Origin: Calothrix sp. NIES-4101
Lineage (GTDB): Bacteria > Cyanobacteriota > Cyanobacteriia > Cyanobacteriales > Nostocaceae
Assembly: GCA_004296455.1 (NCBI GenBank)
Contig: AP018280.1
Span: forward strand, 5,208,001-5,272,000
DNA length: 64,000 bases
Direction: 5' to 3'
In this document: positions 55,350 to 64,000 of the stretch, piece after piece
Position numbering within the stretch: position 1 is the first letter of the stretch
How the letters are laid out: every line of letters starts with the position of its first letter
Translations under genes and position numbers: made by a program
Notes under the pieces: generated by a model
Seen by the model: only the letters and a program-made list of their open reading frames with translations
Databases searched by the model: none
Told to the model about the DNA's origin: nothing

Positions 55350-57179
55350 ATGACTGGGTTATTCAGAAGCGCAAAACGGAGATGGAAACAAGCAGTTTCT
55401 ACATACATCACACCAACAACAAATGTGATCAATGTTAAATATGAAACATGGCAGCGAAAGTTTTTGTGGCAGCGCTTGCGGTTATGGTCTTGGCTAGCAC
55501 TCATTTGTGTGATTAGCTTCGTCGTTCGCGATATCTATAATTTTTTCTCTCCTCTCCGGGAATTCGCTGACCTACCAAAAGAATTAATGCAATATACATT
55601 ACTCTTAAATGGCGCAATCCTTTTAAGTATAATTATTGCCATATTCCTACATCGGACTCGATTTGGTCGTCGTTACCCAGGAGGATTATTTCTCGGTTTA
55701 TCTTGGTCAATCAGTCTGGGACAACAAATCTTTAGCACCCTCAAAGGCTTTGCACTTCCAGACTTGTTAACTTGGTCGTTACTATTTCTCGGTCAAGCTA
55801 CCTTCATGCCTGTGCGTTGGACACTACATCTAATCTCGCAAATAGTATTACTAATTTACTATTTTGGCGTGAATTTTGCACTAGGTTTTAAAGTCCCCAC
55901 TCCCAACAGCCAAGAACCAATTTACAACGTTACATTCATCCTCTATATTTTTTGGCTTTGTGCTATTTGTGACCTGAGTGTTTATTTATACGATCGCCTC
56001 CAATCCCGTGAATTTCAAGCTCGCAAAGAACTGGAAATTACCAATACCAAGCTCCAAATCACCGAAGCAAAGTACCGCAGTATCTTTGAAAATGCTGTTG
56101 AAGGTATTTTTCAAAGTACCCCTGATGGACGCTACATTACTGCAAATCCAGCACTGGCAAGAATTTTTGGTTTCTCTACACCCGAAGAATTAATTAATTA
56201 TTTTACCGATATTGGTAGTCAACTTTACGTCAATCCTCAACGTCGCCTCGATTTTGTTCGTTTGATTGAGGAATTTGGTAGTGTCTCAGAGTTCGAGTCA
56301 CAGATATATCGACATAACCCCAACCGAGACAACTTTCTCCCCGAAAATCGCAGCATTGTTTGGATATCCGAAAAAGCCTATACTGTTTGCGATGCCAGAG
56401 GTAATATTCTTTACTACGAAGGAATTATTGAAGATATTACCCAACGTAAACGTGCCGAAGAAGCATTACGAGTCTTTTTTCACGCCGTTTCCCACGACTT
56501 GCGGAACCCGGTTTTAGGTACTTTAATGGTGTTGCGGAATTTGTTAAGTACACCTGGACAAGAGGGAGATGTAGATAAAGGAAAGTCTTCACTATCATCC
56601 ATTCCCGTTTCTCGTTTGATTTTAGAACGGATGTTACAGAGTGGAGAAAGACAGTTAAATTTAATTAACACCTTGATGGAAGCTCATGTCAGCGAAGTTC
56701 GGGGTATCTCATTACAACTACAACCAGTTAGTTTACACCAAGTCGCCGAAGATGCGATCGCCGACCTAAAACCAACTTTAACTGAAAATCAAGCCACCCT
56801 CACCAACCTCATCGCTACAGATTTACCCGCAGTCGAGGGTGATTCTTTTCAATTGTGGCGAGTATTTAACAATCTCATTGGCAATTCCCTCAAGCATAAT
56901 CCCCCTGGATTGACTATTACTGTTGATGCCAAAATTGTAGATCATATGATTTATTGCACAGTCAGCGATAATGGGGTGGGAATGACACAACAACAATGCG
57001 AAAGATTATTTGACCTTTATTTTCGGGGTGAGAATGTCCGCAATTCCCTGAGTTTAGGACTAGGATTATATCTGTGCAAACAAATTATCAAAGCACACAA
57101 GGGGGAAATTAATGTCAAAAGTTCTCCCAATCAAGGTGCAATATTTTGGTTCACTTTACCCCTCATGGGAACGGTATAA
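55350..57179 (+). CDS. Membrane PAS histidine kinase
   Basis: 609 residues from ATG 55350. The N-terminal half has about six TM segments (roughly 38-60, 78-98, 110-135, 150-170, 175-195, 205-225). A PAS/PAC pair (about 245-370, ending GIIEDITQRKRAEEAL) leads to HisKA with His382 (FHAVSHDLRNPVLG) and an intact HATPase domain: VFNNLIGNSLKHNPPG (N-box), VSDNGVGM (G1), LGLGLYLCKQIIKAHKG (G2). The upstream kinase is a sequence-related paralogue (both have the unusual NPPGL after the N-box and IIKAH), suggesting local duplication. A TTG at 55305 is an alternative start. No response regulator is adjacent. Confidence 0.9.
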   Translation: MTGLFRSAKRRWKQAVSTYITPTTNVINVKYETWQRKFLWQRLRLWSWLALICVISFVVRDIYNFFSPLREFADLPKELMQYTLLLNGAILLSIIIAIFLHRTRFGRRYPGGLFLGLSWSISLGQQIFSTLKGFALPDLLTWSLLFLGQATFMPVRWTLHLISQIVLLIYYFGVNFALGFKVPTPNSQEPIYNVTFILYIFWLCAICDLSVYLYDRLQSREFQARKELEITNTKLQITEAKYRSIFENAVEGIFQSTPDGRYITANPALARIFGFSTPEELINYFTDIGSQLYVNPQRRLDFVRLIEEFGSVSEFESQIYRHNPNRDNFLPENRSIVWISEKAYTVCDARGNILYYEGIIEDITQRKRAEEALRVFFHAVSHDLRNPVLGTLMVLRNLLSTPGQEGDVDKGKSSLSSIPVSRLILERMLQSGERQLNLINTLMEAHVSEVRGISLQLQPVSLHQVAEDAIADLKPTLTENQATLTNLIATDLPAVEGDSFQLWRVFNNLIGNSLKHNPPGLTITVDAKIVDHMIYCTVSDNGVGMTQQQCERLFDLYFRGENVRNSLSLGLGLYLCKQIIKAHKGEINVKSSPNQGAIFWFTLPLMGTV

Positions 57180-57206
57180 TTATTCATCGGCTTGATTTTG
57201 GCGGCG

Positions 57207-57311
57207 TGATATCATGTGCGGTTGAATACTTATTATTAAGAGTGACACGGGGACTTAGAGACGCAAAGACACGGAGAAATTTTAATTGTAAGTGATTAGG
57301 CGAAGATGAAT
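57207..57311 (-). repeat. MITE-like ~105-bp element, copy 2 (inverse orientation)
   Basis: Read on the minus strand it follows copy 1 (51135-51240) closely, sharing CTTACAATTAAAATTTCTCC, GCGTCTCTAAGTC and CTTAATAATAA. The outer ends GATATCATGTGCGG and TAGGCGAAGATGAAT are weak inverted repeats. It lies just before glpK. Confidence 0.8.
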
Positions 57312-57331
57312 ATGAAGGGGGGAATTGGGGT

Positions 57332-58846
57332 ATGCAGACATCTAAATATATCCTGGCACTCGATTTAGGCACAACCGGAAACCGGGCATTTATCTTTGAT
57401 GCTGAAGGTAAAATAGTTGGTAATGCCTACAAAGAACTCAGCCAATATTACCCACAACCGGGTTGGTTGGAACATAACCCAGAGGAGATTTGGCATGATA
57501 CCTGTTGGGTAATTCAAACTGCTATCGCCAACGCTAACTTCCCAATCACGCCTGTACAAATTGCCGCTATTGGCATCTCAGTTCAACGTGAAACCTGTTT
57601 ACTCTGGGATAAAACCACAGGAAAACCTCTACATCATGCTATTGTTTGGCAAGATCGGCGTACTGCTGCTTCCTGCTACGAATTGCAAGCCCAGGGATAT
57701 GCTTCAGAAGTCTATAACCGTACTGGTTTAGTTATTGATGCTTATTTCTCTGCCACTAAACTCAAATGGCTATTAGATTATGTCAAAAATCATATTCCTC
57801 ATCTTGACTTCAATAATATCTTAGCTGGCACAATTGATACTTGGATATTGTGGAAATTGACAGGTGGAAGAATTCACGCTACCGACCACAGTAACGCCAG
57901 CAGAACAATGTTGATGAATTTAACAACTGCTACATGGGATGAATCAATGTTAGATTTATTTCAAATCCCAGTGCAAATATTACCGAAAATTCAGCCCTGT
58001 TTAAGTTACTTTGGTGTCACCGATGCAGATATTTTTGGCGTTGAAATCCCGATTACGGCAATGTTAGGCGACCAACAAGCGGCATTATTCGGTCATGGTT
58101 GTTCAAAACCTGGTTTGGTTAAATGTACTTACGGGACAGGTAGTTTTTTAGTCGCGAATACAGGCTCAGAAATTGTTCGCACCTCCCAAAAACTAATCTC
58201 CACCATCGCCTGGACACAGACTAATTCTAGTAATTCCCTCGATATATCTTATGCACTCGAAGGTAGTATGTTTACGAGTGGTGCTTGTATTCAATGGTTA
58301 CGGGATAGTTTGCAATTAATCAAAACCGCCAGCGAAACAGAAACAATGGCAGATCAAGTCACAGATAACGGTGGTGTATATTTTGTTCCGGCATTAAGTG
58401 GATTGGGCGCACCTCATTGGGATATGAACGCCAGAGGTGCATTTTTGGGGATTACAGGTGGAACCCAACCTGCACATATAGTTCGTGCCGTCCTCGAAGC
58501 GATCGCCTATCAAGTCCAAGAAGTGGTCACTGCTATTAATGTATCATCTGCTACTCCTGTTCAGCGTTTAGTTGTTGATGGTGGCGCATGTGAAAATAAC
58601 TTTTTAATGCAATTTCAAGCCGATATCTTGGGAATTCCTGTAGAGCGTCCAGTTGTACGTGATATTACTGTACAAGGTGCAGCATTTGCTGCGGGCTTAA
58701 CTGTGGGTTTATGGCATAGTTACGCAGAATTGGTAAAAACACGGCAAATAGAACGCATATTTGAGCCAAAAGGGGAAATATCGAGTGCTAACTTTAGTAC
58801 ATGGCAAAAAGCTGTGGAAAGAGCGAAGAATTGGCTAGATAGTTAA
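57332..58846 (+). CDS. glpK: Glycerol kinase
   Basis: Phosphorylates glycerol to sn-glycerol-3-phosphate with ATP. The 504-residue FGGY-family product has LALDLGTTGNRAFIFD (phosphate 1), GWLEHNPEEIW, the QDRRTAASC substrate motif (QxRR), GTIDTWILWKLTGG, the phosphate-2 region (MLGDQQAALFGHGC, KCTYGTGSF) and adenosine-binding GGACENNFLMQFQADILG. The first motif carries GN where SS is usual, but length and the other motifs fit glycerol kinase well. It stands alone, so glycerol may come from lipid turnover. Confidence 0.93.
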   Translation: MQTSKYILALDLGTTGNRAFIFDAEGKIVGNAYKELSQYYPQPGWLEHNPEEIWHDTCWVIQTAIANANFPITPVQIAAIGISVQRETCLLWDKTTGKPLHHAIVWQDRRTAASCYELQAQGYASEVYNRTGLVIDAYFSATKLKWLLDYVKNHIPHLDFNNILAGTIDTWILWKLTGGRIHATDHSNASRTMLMNLTTATWDESMLDLFQIPVQILPKIQPCLSYFGVTDADIFGVEIPITAMLGDQQAALFGHGCSKPGLVKCTYGTGSFLVANTGSEIVRTSQKLISTIAWTQTNSSNSLDISYALEGSMFTSGACIQWLRDSLQLIKTASETETMADQVTDNGGVYFVPALSGLGAPHWDMNARGAFLGITGGTQPAHIVRAVLEAIAYQVQEVVTAINVSSATPVQRLVVDGGACENNFLMQFQADILGIPVERPVVRDITVQGAAFAAGLTVGLWHSYAELVKTRQIERIFEPKGEISSANFSTWQKAVERAKNWLDS

Positions 58847-58979
58847 TAAATATTTACCCCTAACTATTATTTACAACTTGAATACTTATAGACTCGAAAT
58901 GGGAATACTAACTATAAGGAATTGGATTTAATATTCAAAAAATTCAATCTGACTCACACCTTCAAAATAGCAGTCTGCC

Positions 58980-60920
58980 ATGTCTTCAAGGTATCGTCTT
59001 ACCTCCATCCGCATTCAGTTGTTAGCTAATCTTGCGATCGCCTTGATGTATTATGGTATGGCAGAACTTTCACGCTACATCGCTTTGACACCAAATGTTG
59101 TCACTCCAGTTTGGATTGCCGATGGGTTAGCTGTTGCCGCTACCTGGTTATTTGGGAATCAGATATTACCGGGGGTATACTTTGGTTCTTTGTTAGCAAA
59201 TATTTTTGCTTTCGGAAATGACAGCAGTGGCTTATCCAATTTGATGGCTGGCTTCTGTATGCTTGGCATCGCTGCTGGTACTACCTTGGGGACTTGGCTG
59301 GGTGTCTTTTATTTACGTAGAACTGTTCGCCAAGGATATCCTCTCAAACTTGTCTCTGATAGTGTAAAATTTCTGTTTTGCGGTGGATTAATTACTCCTA
59401 TAATTAATGCCACTATTGGCACTACAATGGTGATTGTATCGCCACAAATGCTTGGGTTTAACTATCAAAGTATGTGGTTAAATTGGTGGATATCTGATAC
59501 CACAGGAATTTTGATTTTGACTCCACTTTTGCTAAGTTGGAACTACTACTTGCAATTAAATTATATTCGTTATTATCACCAAAAATCGAGATTTGCACAA
59601 ATTAGAAATAGAATATTTTCATCGAAGCTGACAATCATCAAGTTGTCATTATTAACTGGGTTTATTGGTACAGTTTCTTATATTATCTTTTGGGCAAACT
59701 ACCCTATCACTTATATCCTCATTCCCTTATTAGCTCGGATTACTTTTTGTTGTGGTCATCCAGGTGTCACTTTAGCAACATTTATAATGAGTATAATCGC
59801 GACTTCGGGAACCGTGAGGGGGTTAAGTGGATTTGCGATCGCAGGAACTCACCAATCTCTATTTTATCTGCAAATTTTTATTATTGTTGTCGTCTTTACA
59901 ACGATAATGTTAGCAGCAGTTTTATCAGAACGTCGAGAAGCTGAAATCAACCTCAAAATTGCATTTTCTGATTTACAAATTATCCACCAAGAACTGAGAA
60001 TACGCACCCAAGAAGTGGATGCAAAAAATCATCAGCTTCAGCAAACATTAGAAGAACTCAAAGTTACCCAGGCGCAGATGATTCAAAGTGAAAAGATGTC
60101 AGCTTTGGGTAATTTAGTTGCAGGAGTGGCACATGAAATCCATAATCCTGTGGGTTTTCTTCAAGGGAATCTGCAACCGGCGCTCCTATATGTCCAAGAT
60201 TTATTTGACTTAATTGATATTTACCAGCAAGAACATTCTCCCATTAGCGATACAGTCAAAAAGAAAATCAAAGCCATCGATTTAGAATTTATCAGAGAAG
60301 ATTTACCCAAACTTTTAAATTCGATGAATGATGGTATAGATAGAATTGAAAATATCAGTAATAGCCTGCGGACATTTTCCCGCACCGATGCGAGTCTACC
60401 AATTGAATTTAGCCTACATGATGGTCTTGATAGTACCTTATTAATTCTCAAACATCGCTTAAAAGCAAATAAAAAAAGACCAGTCATTGAGGTAATTAAA
60501 AATTATGACAACCTCCCATTAGTTAAGTGTTACGCAGGGCAAATTAACCAAGTATTCATGAATGTTATCTCCAATGCTATTGACGCAATTGAAGAAAAAA
60601 TAGAGGTGGAGAAGGAACAAAATAGTCTTCCCTCTTCCCATATATCCACCTCATCTGGTACGATTACAATCTCAACATCTGTAATTGACAATCAATGGGT
60701 AAAGATTGCGATCGCAGATAATGGTACTGGTATTCCTGAAGAAATTAAACAATACATTTTCGATCCATTTTTCACAACCAAACCAGTGGGCAAAGGTACA
60801 GGAATGGGAATGTCAATTAGCTATCAAATCATTACCGAGAAACATGACGGCAAATTAGAATGCTTCTCAAAACCCGGTGCAGGCACAGAGTTTATTATTC
60901 AAATCCCTCTGCAAAAATAG
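58980..60920 (+). CDS. MASE1-domain sensor histidine kinase
   Basis: 646 residues. The N-terminal MASE1 sensor region (about 1-320) has eight or nine TM segments and the motif [20 protein letters not shown]. Then come a coiled coil (about 325-365), HisKA with His385 in [17 protein letters not shown], and an HATPase domain ([42 protein letters not shown]). The kinase core is complete and of the HisKA/NtrB-like class. The MASE1 ligand is unknown. No receiver gene is nearby. Confidence 0.92.
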   Translation: MSSRYRLTSIRIQLLANLAIALMYYGMAELSRYIALTPNVVTPVWIADGLAVAATWLFGNQILPGVYFGSLLANIFAFGNDSSGLSNLMAGFCMLGIAAGTTLGTWLGVFYLRRTVRQGYPLKLVSDSVKFLFCGGLITPIINATIGTTMVIVSPQMLGFNYQSMWLNWWISDTTGILILTPLLLSWNYYLQLNYIRYYHQKSRFAQIRNRIFSSKLTIIKLSLLTGFIGTVSYIIFWANYPITYILIPLLARITFCCGHPGVTLATFIMSIIATSGTVRGLSGFAIAGTHQSLFYLQIFIIVVVFTTIMLAAVLSERREAEINLKIAFSDLQIIHQELRIRTQEVDAKNHQLQQTLEELKVTQAQMIQSEKMSALGNLVAGVAHEIHNPVGFLQGNLQPALLYVQDLFDLIDIYQQEHSPISDTVKKKIKAIDLEFIREDLPKLLNSMNDGIDRIENISNSLRTFSRTDASLPIEFSLHDGLDSTLLILKHRLKANKKRPVIEVIKNYDNLPLVKCYAGQINQVFMNVISNAIDAIEEKIEVEKEQNSLPSSHISTSSGTITISTSVIDNQWVKIAIADNGTGIPEEIKQYIFDPFFTTKPVGKGTGMGMSISYQIITEKHDGKLECFSKPGAGTEFIIQIPLQK

Positions 60921-60965
60921 AGGATATTAGGCATTGGATAATCATACCCAATGCCGAAATTATGG

Positions 60966-61367
60966 TTACTTCGTCAACAAGTGAATTGCCGCACCCGCAG
61001 CAGCACCTGTCAAAGCATTATTACCAGTATGCCTGCGGTTGGTGATTGCACCTGATACCACACCCGCACCAGCACCAACACCAATATCTTGAACAACGTT
61101 ACGATTTTTTCTGCCTCTGATGCTTGTACGTCGAATCCCATTGGCTCCATTCACCGCAGCACCAGCAGCAGCTCCATTAACTGCATTAGTTAGCACCGAA
61201 CCTTTACCAGTAATAACACCAGTTACGGCTCCAGCTGCAGCTCCAATGCCAGTATCACGCAGAACATTCTCATCTGCGGCAGCTGGTTTGGCTGGTAACA
61301 AAGTCGCACCAAACAAGCTTGTTGCCATTAAGCTGGGTAACAATGTGCGTTTTAGAAATAAATTCAT
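60966..61367 (-). CDS. Exported glycine-zipper protein
   Basis: 133 residues. A signal peptide (about 1-31, AKPAAADE) is followed by two glycine-zipper stretches (IGAAAGAVTGVITGKG, about 40-56, and GVGAGAGVVSGAITN, about 97-111) and Gly/Ala repeats (NAVNGAAAGAAVNGANG, ALTGAAAGAAIHL). Such YMGG-like/glycine-zipper proteins insert into membranes. Basic stretch RRTSIRGRKNRN lies in the middle. Convergent with the MASE1 kinase. Confidence 0.82.
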   Translation of the reverse strand: MNLFLKRTLLPSLMATSLFGATLLPAKPAAADENVLRDTGIGAAAGAVTGVITGKGSVLTNAVNGAAAGAAVNGANGIRRTSIRGRKNRNVVQDIGVGAGAGVVSGAITNRRHTGNNALTGAAAGAAIHLLTK

Positions 61368-61690
61368 AATGCACCTATTGGGGTTAACTACAATTAGGGG
61401 TTGATATTTGCTTTTGTTTATTTGTACCTATCTCTAGTCTAGACATGATTACTGAAGTCGAAACCACTATGTATAAGTTACTTAAGTGTCACATGGCTGA
61501 AAGAGGAAAGCTAGAAAAGTTCAAAATCCTGATTCTATCTGATTTCTAGCTGATTACTGAGCTACCAATGAAAACTGAAGATTTTACTAAGATAAATGAA
61601 GCTAATTTAAGATTTAAGTGTTTTTATATTGTAAGTATACGGGGATTGGTATTGTTATATCATCCTCGATAAGTTTATGGTACAAGTCAT
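61368..61690. other. Divergent intergenic region, nothing recognised
   Basis: 323 bp between the leftward glycine-zipper gene and the rightward 34-residue small ORF. It is AT-rich, with no repeat, hairpin or operator recognised. Promoters of both should lie here. Confidence 0.5.
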
Positions 61691-61795
61691 ATGAACACTT
61701 CAAAAACCCCAAATCAACTAGGTATATCCATTGCGATGGGAATTGCGGTTCTGCTGATGAGCGTCAGTATTATCGTGATTATGAGTATGTTCTAG
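61691..61795 (+). CDS. 34-residue single-TM small protein
   Basis: ATG 61691 to TAG 61793-61795. The product has a polar N-terminus (MNTSKTPNQLG) and one long TM helix (about 12-33) rich in Met, Ile, Val and Ser. The terminator 36 bp after the stop supports a real short transcript. A longer overlapping frame from 61618 has a poor composition. No known photosystem subunit was recognised. Confidence 0.6.
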   Translation: MNTSKTPNQLGISIAMGIAVLLMSVSIIVIMSMF

Positions 61796-62129
61796 TTTCT
61801 GTACCAGAGATATTTGAATAAAAAATTTATCAAGTCTCTTTCGTTTATGAGAGAGACTTTTACATTTTGTAATCTATTCCCATCACCCTGATTTCTTGGA
61901 GAAGTCGGGGTGAATGAGTGTGATAAATAATTTCGAGTGGCGTAATTTCGGCATTTTGGCAAAACATTGGCTATGAGAGTGGGCTAATATATTTGCAACA
62001 GGCAAACATGGTGATGTGTCAGGGTGTATATATCACCAATAATCAAATTTCCCATACAGTATTTCCCAGAGAAGAGCCGCAGCAAAACTATCATCATTAA
62101 CAACATCATCACAAACAAGAATTTACAAA
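61796..62129. other. Intergenic region
   Basis: 334 bp. Apart from the terminator at 61832-61866 there is no recognised element. It should contain the acyltransferase gene promoter. Confidence 0.5.
61832..61866 (+). terminator. Intrinsic terminator after the 34-residue ORF
   Basis: AAGTCTCT (61832-61839) pairs perfectly with AGAGACTT (61852-61859), with a 12-base loop, followed by TTACATTTTG. Confidence 0.75.
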
Positions 62130-63206
62130 ATGCGGATATATTCAAATCAATCTCGCTTATTTTGTCTTGATTTTCTCAAAGCTGTGAGTATTCTTGCAAT
62201 TGTTTCCTATAATTCGATATTTTTTCCAGTCTCTACATACCAACGTCACGCAGATTTTCTAGAAATTTTATTTACACCTTTTAGATTTTGTATCCCCGTA
62301 TTTTTTACAATTACATTTTTCTTTTTGGTGCGACAGTTAGAACAACCAGGAAATACTCATAAATTAACATTATTATTTCAGCAATTACGGGGGATTTTGA
62401 TTCCTACTATATTTTGGTTTGCAATTGCTGCGATTTTAAAAGTTGTCGGTGGTGCTTCCATGATTGAAATTTATCGTGCAATCTATCAAGGAAAAATTTT
62501 CCCTGACTCTTATTATTTATTAGTGATTTTACAATTATTACCTATTTACTATTTACTGCGACGATGGCTGAATTCAAGTTACAGCTTGATTATTTTAGTT
62601 GTACTACAATGGGTAATATTTTTGTCGCTGTATACAATCTTAACAAGTACTTCTACACAAGGAATCACGGAGCAATTAAAAAATCTGAATCGTCCTTTAA
62701 TTATTTACTGGCTGGTGTATGTAGGGCTGGGTTTATTACTATACAGGAAATTTAATGCCATCGAATCCATCTCAACCTGGACTACATTATCAAGTAAAGT
62801 ATTTTTATTATGTTTGATGTCGATTATTTTTATGTTTGACTATCAGTGGTTGCTGCAAATTACAAATGGCATACTTCAACCCTTTGATTACGCGACTATA
62901 TCTTGTCTTATCAGTGTATTAGTAATGTTCTTATGTTTTTCATCTATACAAGAGACTCAATTTTCGGTACCAATAGAATTTTTAATTAAGTTAATATCAA
63001 AATATAGCCTGGGAATATTTTGCATAAATGGCATATTCTCGCAACTATTTTCCTCTGTTGGCAGAAAATTATTTGAAGGGTTAAGCTTTAGTTTAATTGA
63101 AATATTACTCATCAAAATCATAACTTGGATATTATTGCTGATGCTATCCCTTGGTGTGTCAGTTTTATTAGCACGATTTGGTTTGAAAAGGATGGTTTGT
63201 GAATAG
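62130..63206 (+). CDS. Membrane acyltransferase family 3 homologue
   Basis: 358 residues, about ten TM helices, no soluble tail. The start RLFCLDFLKAVSILAIVSYN and the helix pattern (FRFCIPVFFTITFFFL, RGILIPTIFWF, YYLLVILQLLPIYYLL, YSLGIFCING) match the OafA/acyltransferase-3 family, which transfers acyl groups to cell-surface sugars. The conserved Arg-x10-His pair of the first helix is here Lys-x10-Asn, so catalysis by the usual mechanism is doubtful. The gene stands alone, convergent with thiS. Confidence 0.85.
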   Translation: MRIYSNQSRLFCLDFLKAVSILAIVSYNSIFFPVSTYQRHADFLEILFTPFRFCIPVFFTITFFFLVRQLEQPGNTHKLTLLFQQLRGILIPTIFWFAIAAILKVVGGASMIEIYRAIYQGKIFPDSYYLLVILQLLPIYYLLRRWLNSSYSLIILVVLQWVIFLSLYTILTSTSTQGITEQLKNLNRPLIIYWLVYVGLGLLLYRKFNAIESISTWTTLSSKVFLLCLMSIIFMFDYQWLLQITNGILQPFDYATISCLISVLVMFLCFSSIQETQFSVPIEFLIKLISKYSLGIFCINGIFSQLFSSVGRKLFEGLSFSLIEILLIKIITWILLLMLSLGVSVLLARFGLKRMVCE

Positions 63207-63245
63207 GGAAAATGCGGGTATGTATAGTATGCAAACCCATCACTT

Positions 63246-63458
63246 CTACCCCCCTCCCACAATAGTGACAACCTCCAACCTATCTCCCTCTTGAACTTGA
63301 GTAGATTCCCAAAATTGACGGTGTAAAATTTCGCCATTATATTCCACCGCCACAAGACGGGGATTAAAACCTAACTGCTGGAGTAATTCAGGTAAAGGAG
63401 TTTGCGCCGCACAATTGCGGGTTTCGCCATTTACCTGAAGATGAATTTGACTAAACAT
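63246..63458 (-). CDS. thiS: Sulfur carrier protein ThiS
   Basis: 70 residues with a ubiquitin-like beta-grasp fold (IHLQVNGETRNC, LPELLQQLGF, VAVEYNGEILHR, DRLEVVTIVGGG) and the essential C-terminal Gly-Gly, where sulfur is carried as a thiocarboxylate for thiazole synthesis in thiamine biosynthesis. ATG 63458 overlaps the end of thiE by eight bases (thiE stop at 63451-63453), indicating translational coupling. Confidence 0.94.
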   Translation of the reverse strand: MFSQIHLQVNGETRNCAAQTPLPELLQQLGFNPRLVAVEYNGEILHRQFWESTQVQEGDRLEVVTIVGGG

Positions 63459-64000
63459 GGGAATGATTAATTTCGGGTTGAATGCGATGTAACTGAGAAA
63501 TTAAATATTGTGTCACCAAAGTGGGTTGCTCTGCCTGCATTAAACTTCGCACTACAGCGACACGACTTGCACCAGCATCAATGACATCATTGATATTACT
63601 GGTATCAATGCCACCAATTGCAAACCAGGGTACTGAACTATTTTGACTGGCGTAACTAACGTATTCCAATCCAGCAGCAGCTTTCCCTTCTTTAGTCGGA
63701 GTCTCATATACTGGCCCAACACCGATATAATCGGCACCTTCGGTAATTGCCCGTTGCATCTCCTCAGAATTTGTGGTAGAACAACCTATCAAGCGCTGTG
63801 GCCCAAGTAGCTGTCTGGCTGTCGCAATCGGCATATCTTGCTGTCCTAAATGCACGCCATCAGCATCCACTGCTAATGCTAAATCGACGCGATCGTTAAT
63901 TATCAATAATGCCCCATAGCGGTGACAAAGTTCGCGCAGTTGTTTAGCATTTTCAAGACGCAAGCTATCATCAGCGTTTTTGTCGCGATACTGAACTAGA
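63451..64000 (-). CDS. thiE: Thiamine-phosphate synthase, N-terminus beyond the window
   Basis: Couples the pyrimidine and thiazole moieties to give thiamine phosphate. The frame is open to the window edge. Visible features are VQYRDKNADD (diphosphate and pyrimidine binding, codons around 63965-63998), LIINDRVDLALAVDADGVHLGQQDMP, LIGCSTTNSEE, YIGVGPVYETPTKEG and IGGIDTSN. In cyanobacteria ThiE is longer than in E. coli because of an N-terminal extension, so the true start is outside. It precedes thiS with an eight-base overlap. Confidence 0.94.
   Translation of the reverse strand, partial: LVQYRDKNADDSLRLENAKQLRELCHRYGALLIINDRVDLALAVDADGVHLGQQDMPIATARQLLGPQRLIGCSTTNSEEMQRAITEGADYIGVGPVYETPTKEGKAAAGLEYVSYASQNSSVPWFAIGGIDTSNINDVIDAGASRVAVVRSLMQAEQPTLVTQYLISQLHRIQPEINHSHV

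Noticed and set aside
61618-61821. 67-codon ORF overlapping the 34-residue membrane ORF in another frame
   Set aside because: Its translation is polar and featureless, while the shorter frame encodes a clean TM peptide and ends just before a terminator.
63246-63355. Longer minus-strand ORF ending at 62957 that crosses thiS
   Set aside because: It runs antisense to the acyltransferase gene and out of frame with thiS, whose ubiquitin-like fold and terminal Gly-Gly are unmistakable.

Overview
The window is chromosomal DNA from a filamentous, probably heterocyst-forming (Nostocales-type) cyanobacterium. The evidence is the very frequent HIP1 octamer GCGATCGC, the low GC content, cyanobacteria-typical families (COP23 domain, CHAT-TPR protease-like protein, FhaC/hemagglutinin two-partner pair, MASE1 kinase, Uma2 nuclease, AAA-associated winged-helix/TPR protein) and many short dispersed or tandem intergenic repeats. 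No tRNA, rRNA or CRISPR array was seen.

Layout. 1-8.9 kb: an isochorismatase-like hydrolase cut by the window edge, an alkaline phosphatase/nucleotide pyrophosphatase-family protein, glycolytic-type GAPDH, an ABC ATPase plus MCE protein pair for lipid transport, a Uma2 nuclease-fold protein, an exported cyclophilin and a small exported protein. 8.9-15 kb: a repeat-rich intergenic region, a 797-residue WD40 protein with an unrecognised 500-residue N-terminus, a two-TM protein and D-Ala-D-Ala ligase. 15-25.2 kb: the main accessory block, transcribed leftward. It encodes a hemagglutinin-type TpsA exoprotein, its TpsB outer-membrane transporter and a secreted-looking TPR-CHAT protein. The exoprotein gene is split by a complete 1,646-bp IS4-family element with 20-bp perfect inverted repeats and an 11-bp target duplication. 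Removing the element and one duplication restores a single 1,255-codon frame.

25.2-34 kb: a COP23 protein; a TPR protein carrying two near-identical 150-residue copies of a domain, preceded by two tiny ORFs; an aldehyde dehydrogenase homologue whose catalytic Cys is Ala; HisRS; and a lipoprotein PQQ-type sugar dehydrogenase. 33.5-38.6 kb: a small-molecule catabolism neighbourhood (cupin, cysteine hydrolase, TrzA-like amidohydrolase, ketopantoate-reductase-like protein, fasciclin protein). 38.8-43.6 kb: a methyltransferase, two small membrane proteins, and a SucC/SucD-like pair in which the phospho-His and its Glu partner are both Gln.

44-64 kb: two cyanobacterial envelope proteins of unknown role, a Wza-like polysaccharide export protein, an ABC-F ATPase, two tandem PAS histidine kinases (the first with a degenerate ATP-binding domain), glycerol kinase, a MASE1 histidine kinase, a glycine-zipper protein, a 34-residue membrane peptide with its own terminator, a membrane acyltransferase homologue, and thiS/thiE, the latter cut by the right edge.

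The likeliest candidates for undescribed biology are the TPR-CHAT/two-partner-secretion locus, the SucCD-like pair lacking catalytic residues, the Cys-less aldehyde dehydrogenase, the WD40 protein's N-terminus and the duplicated-domain TPR locus.
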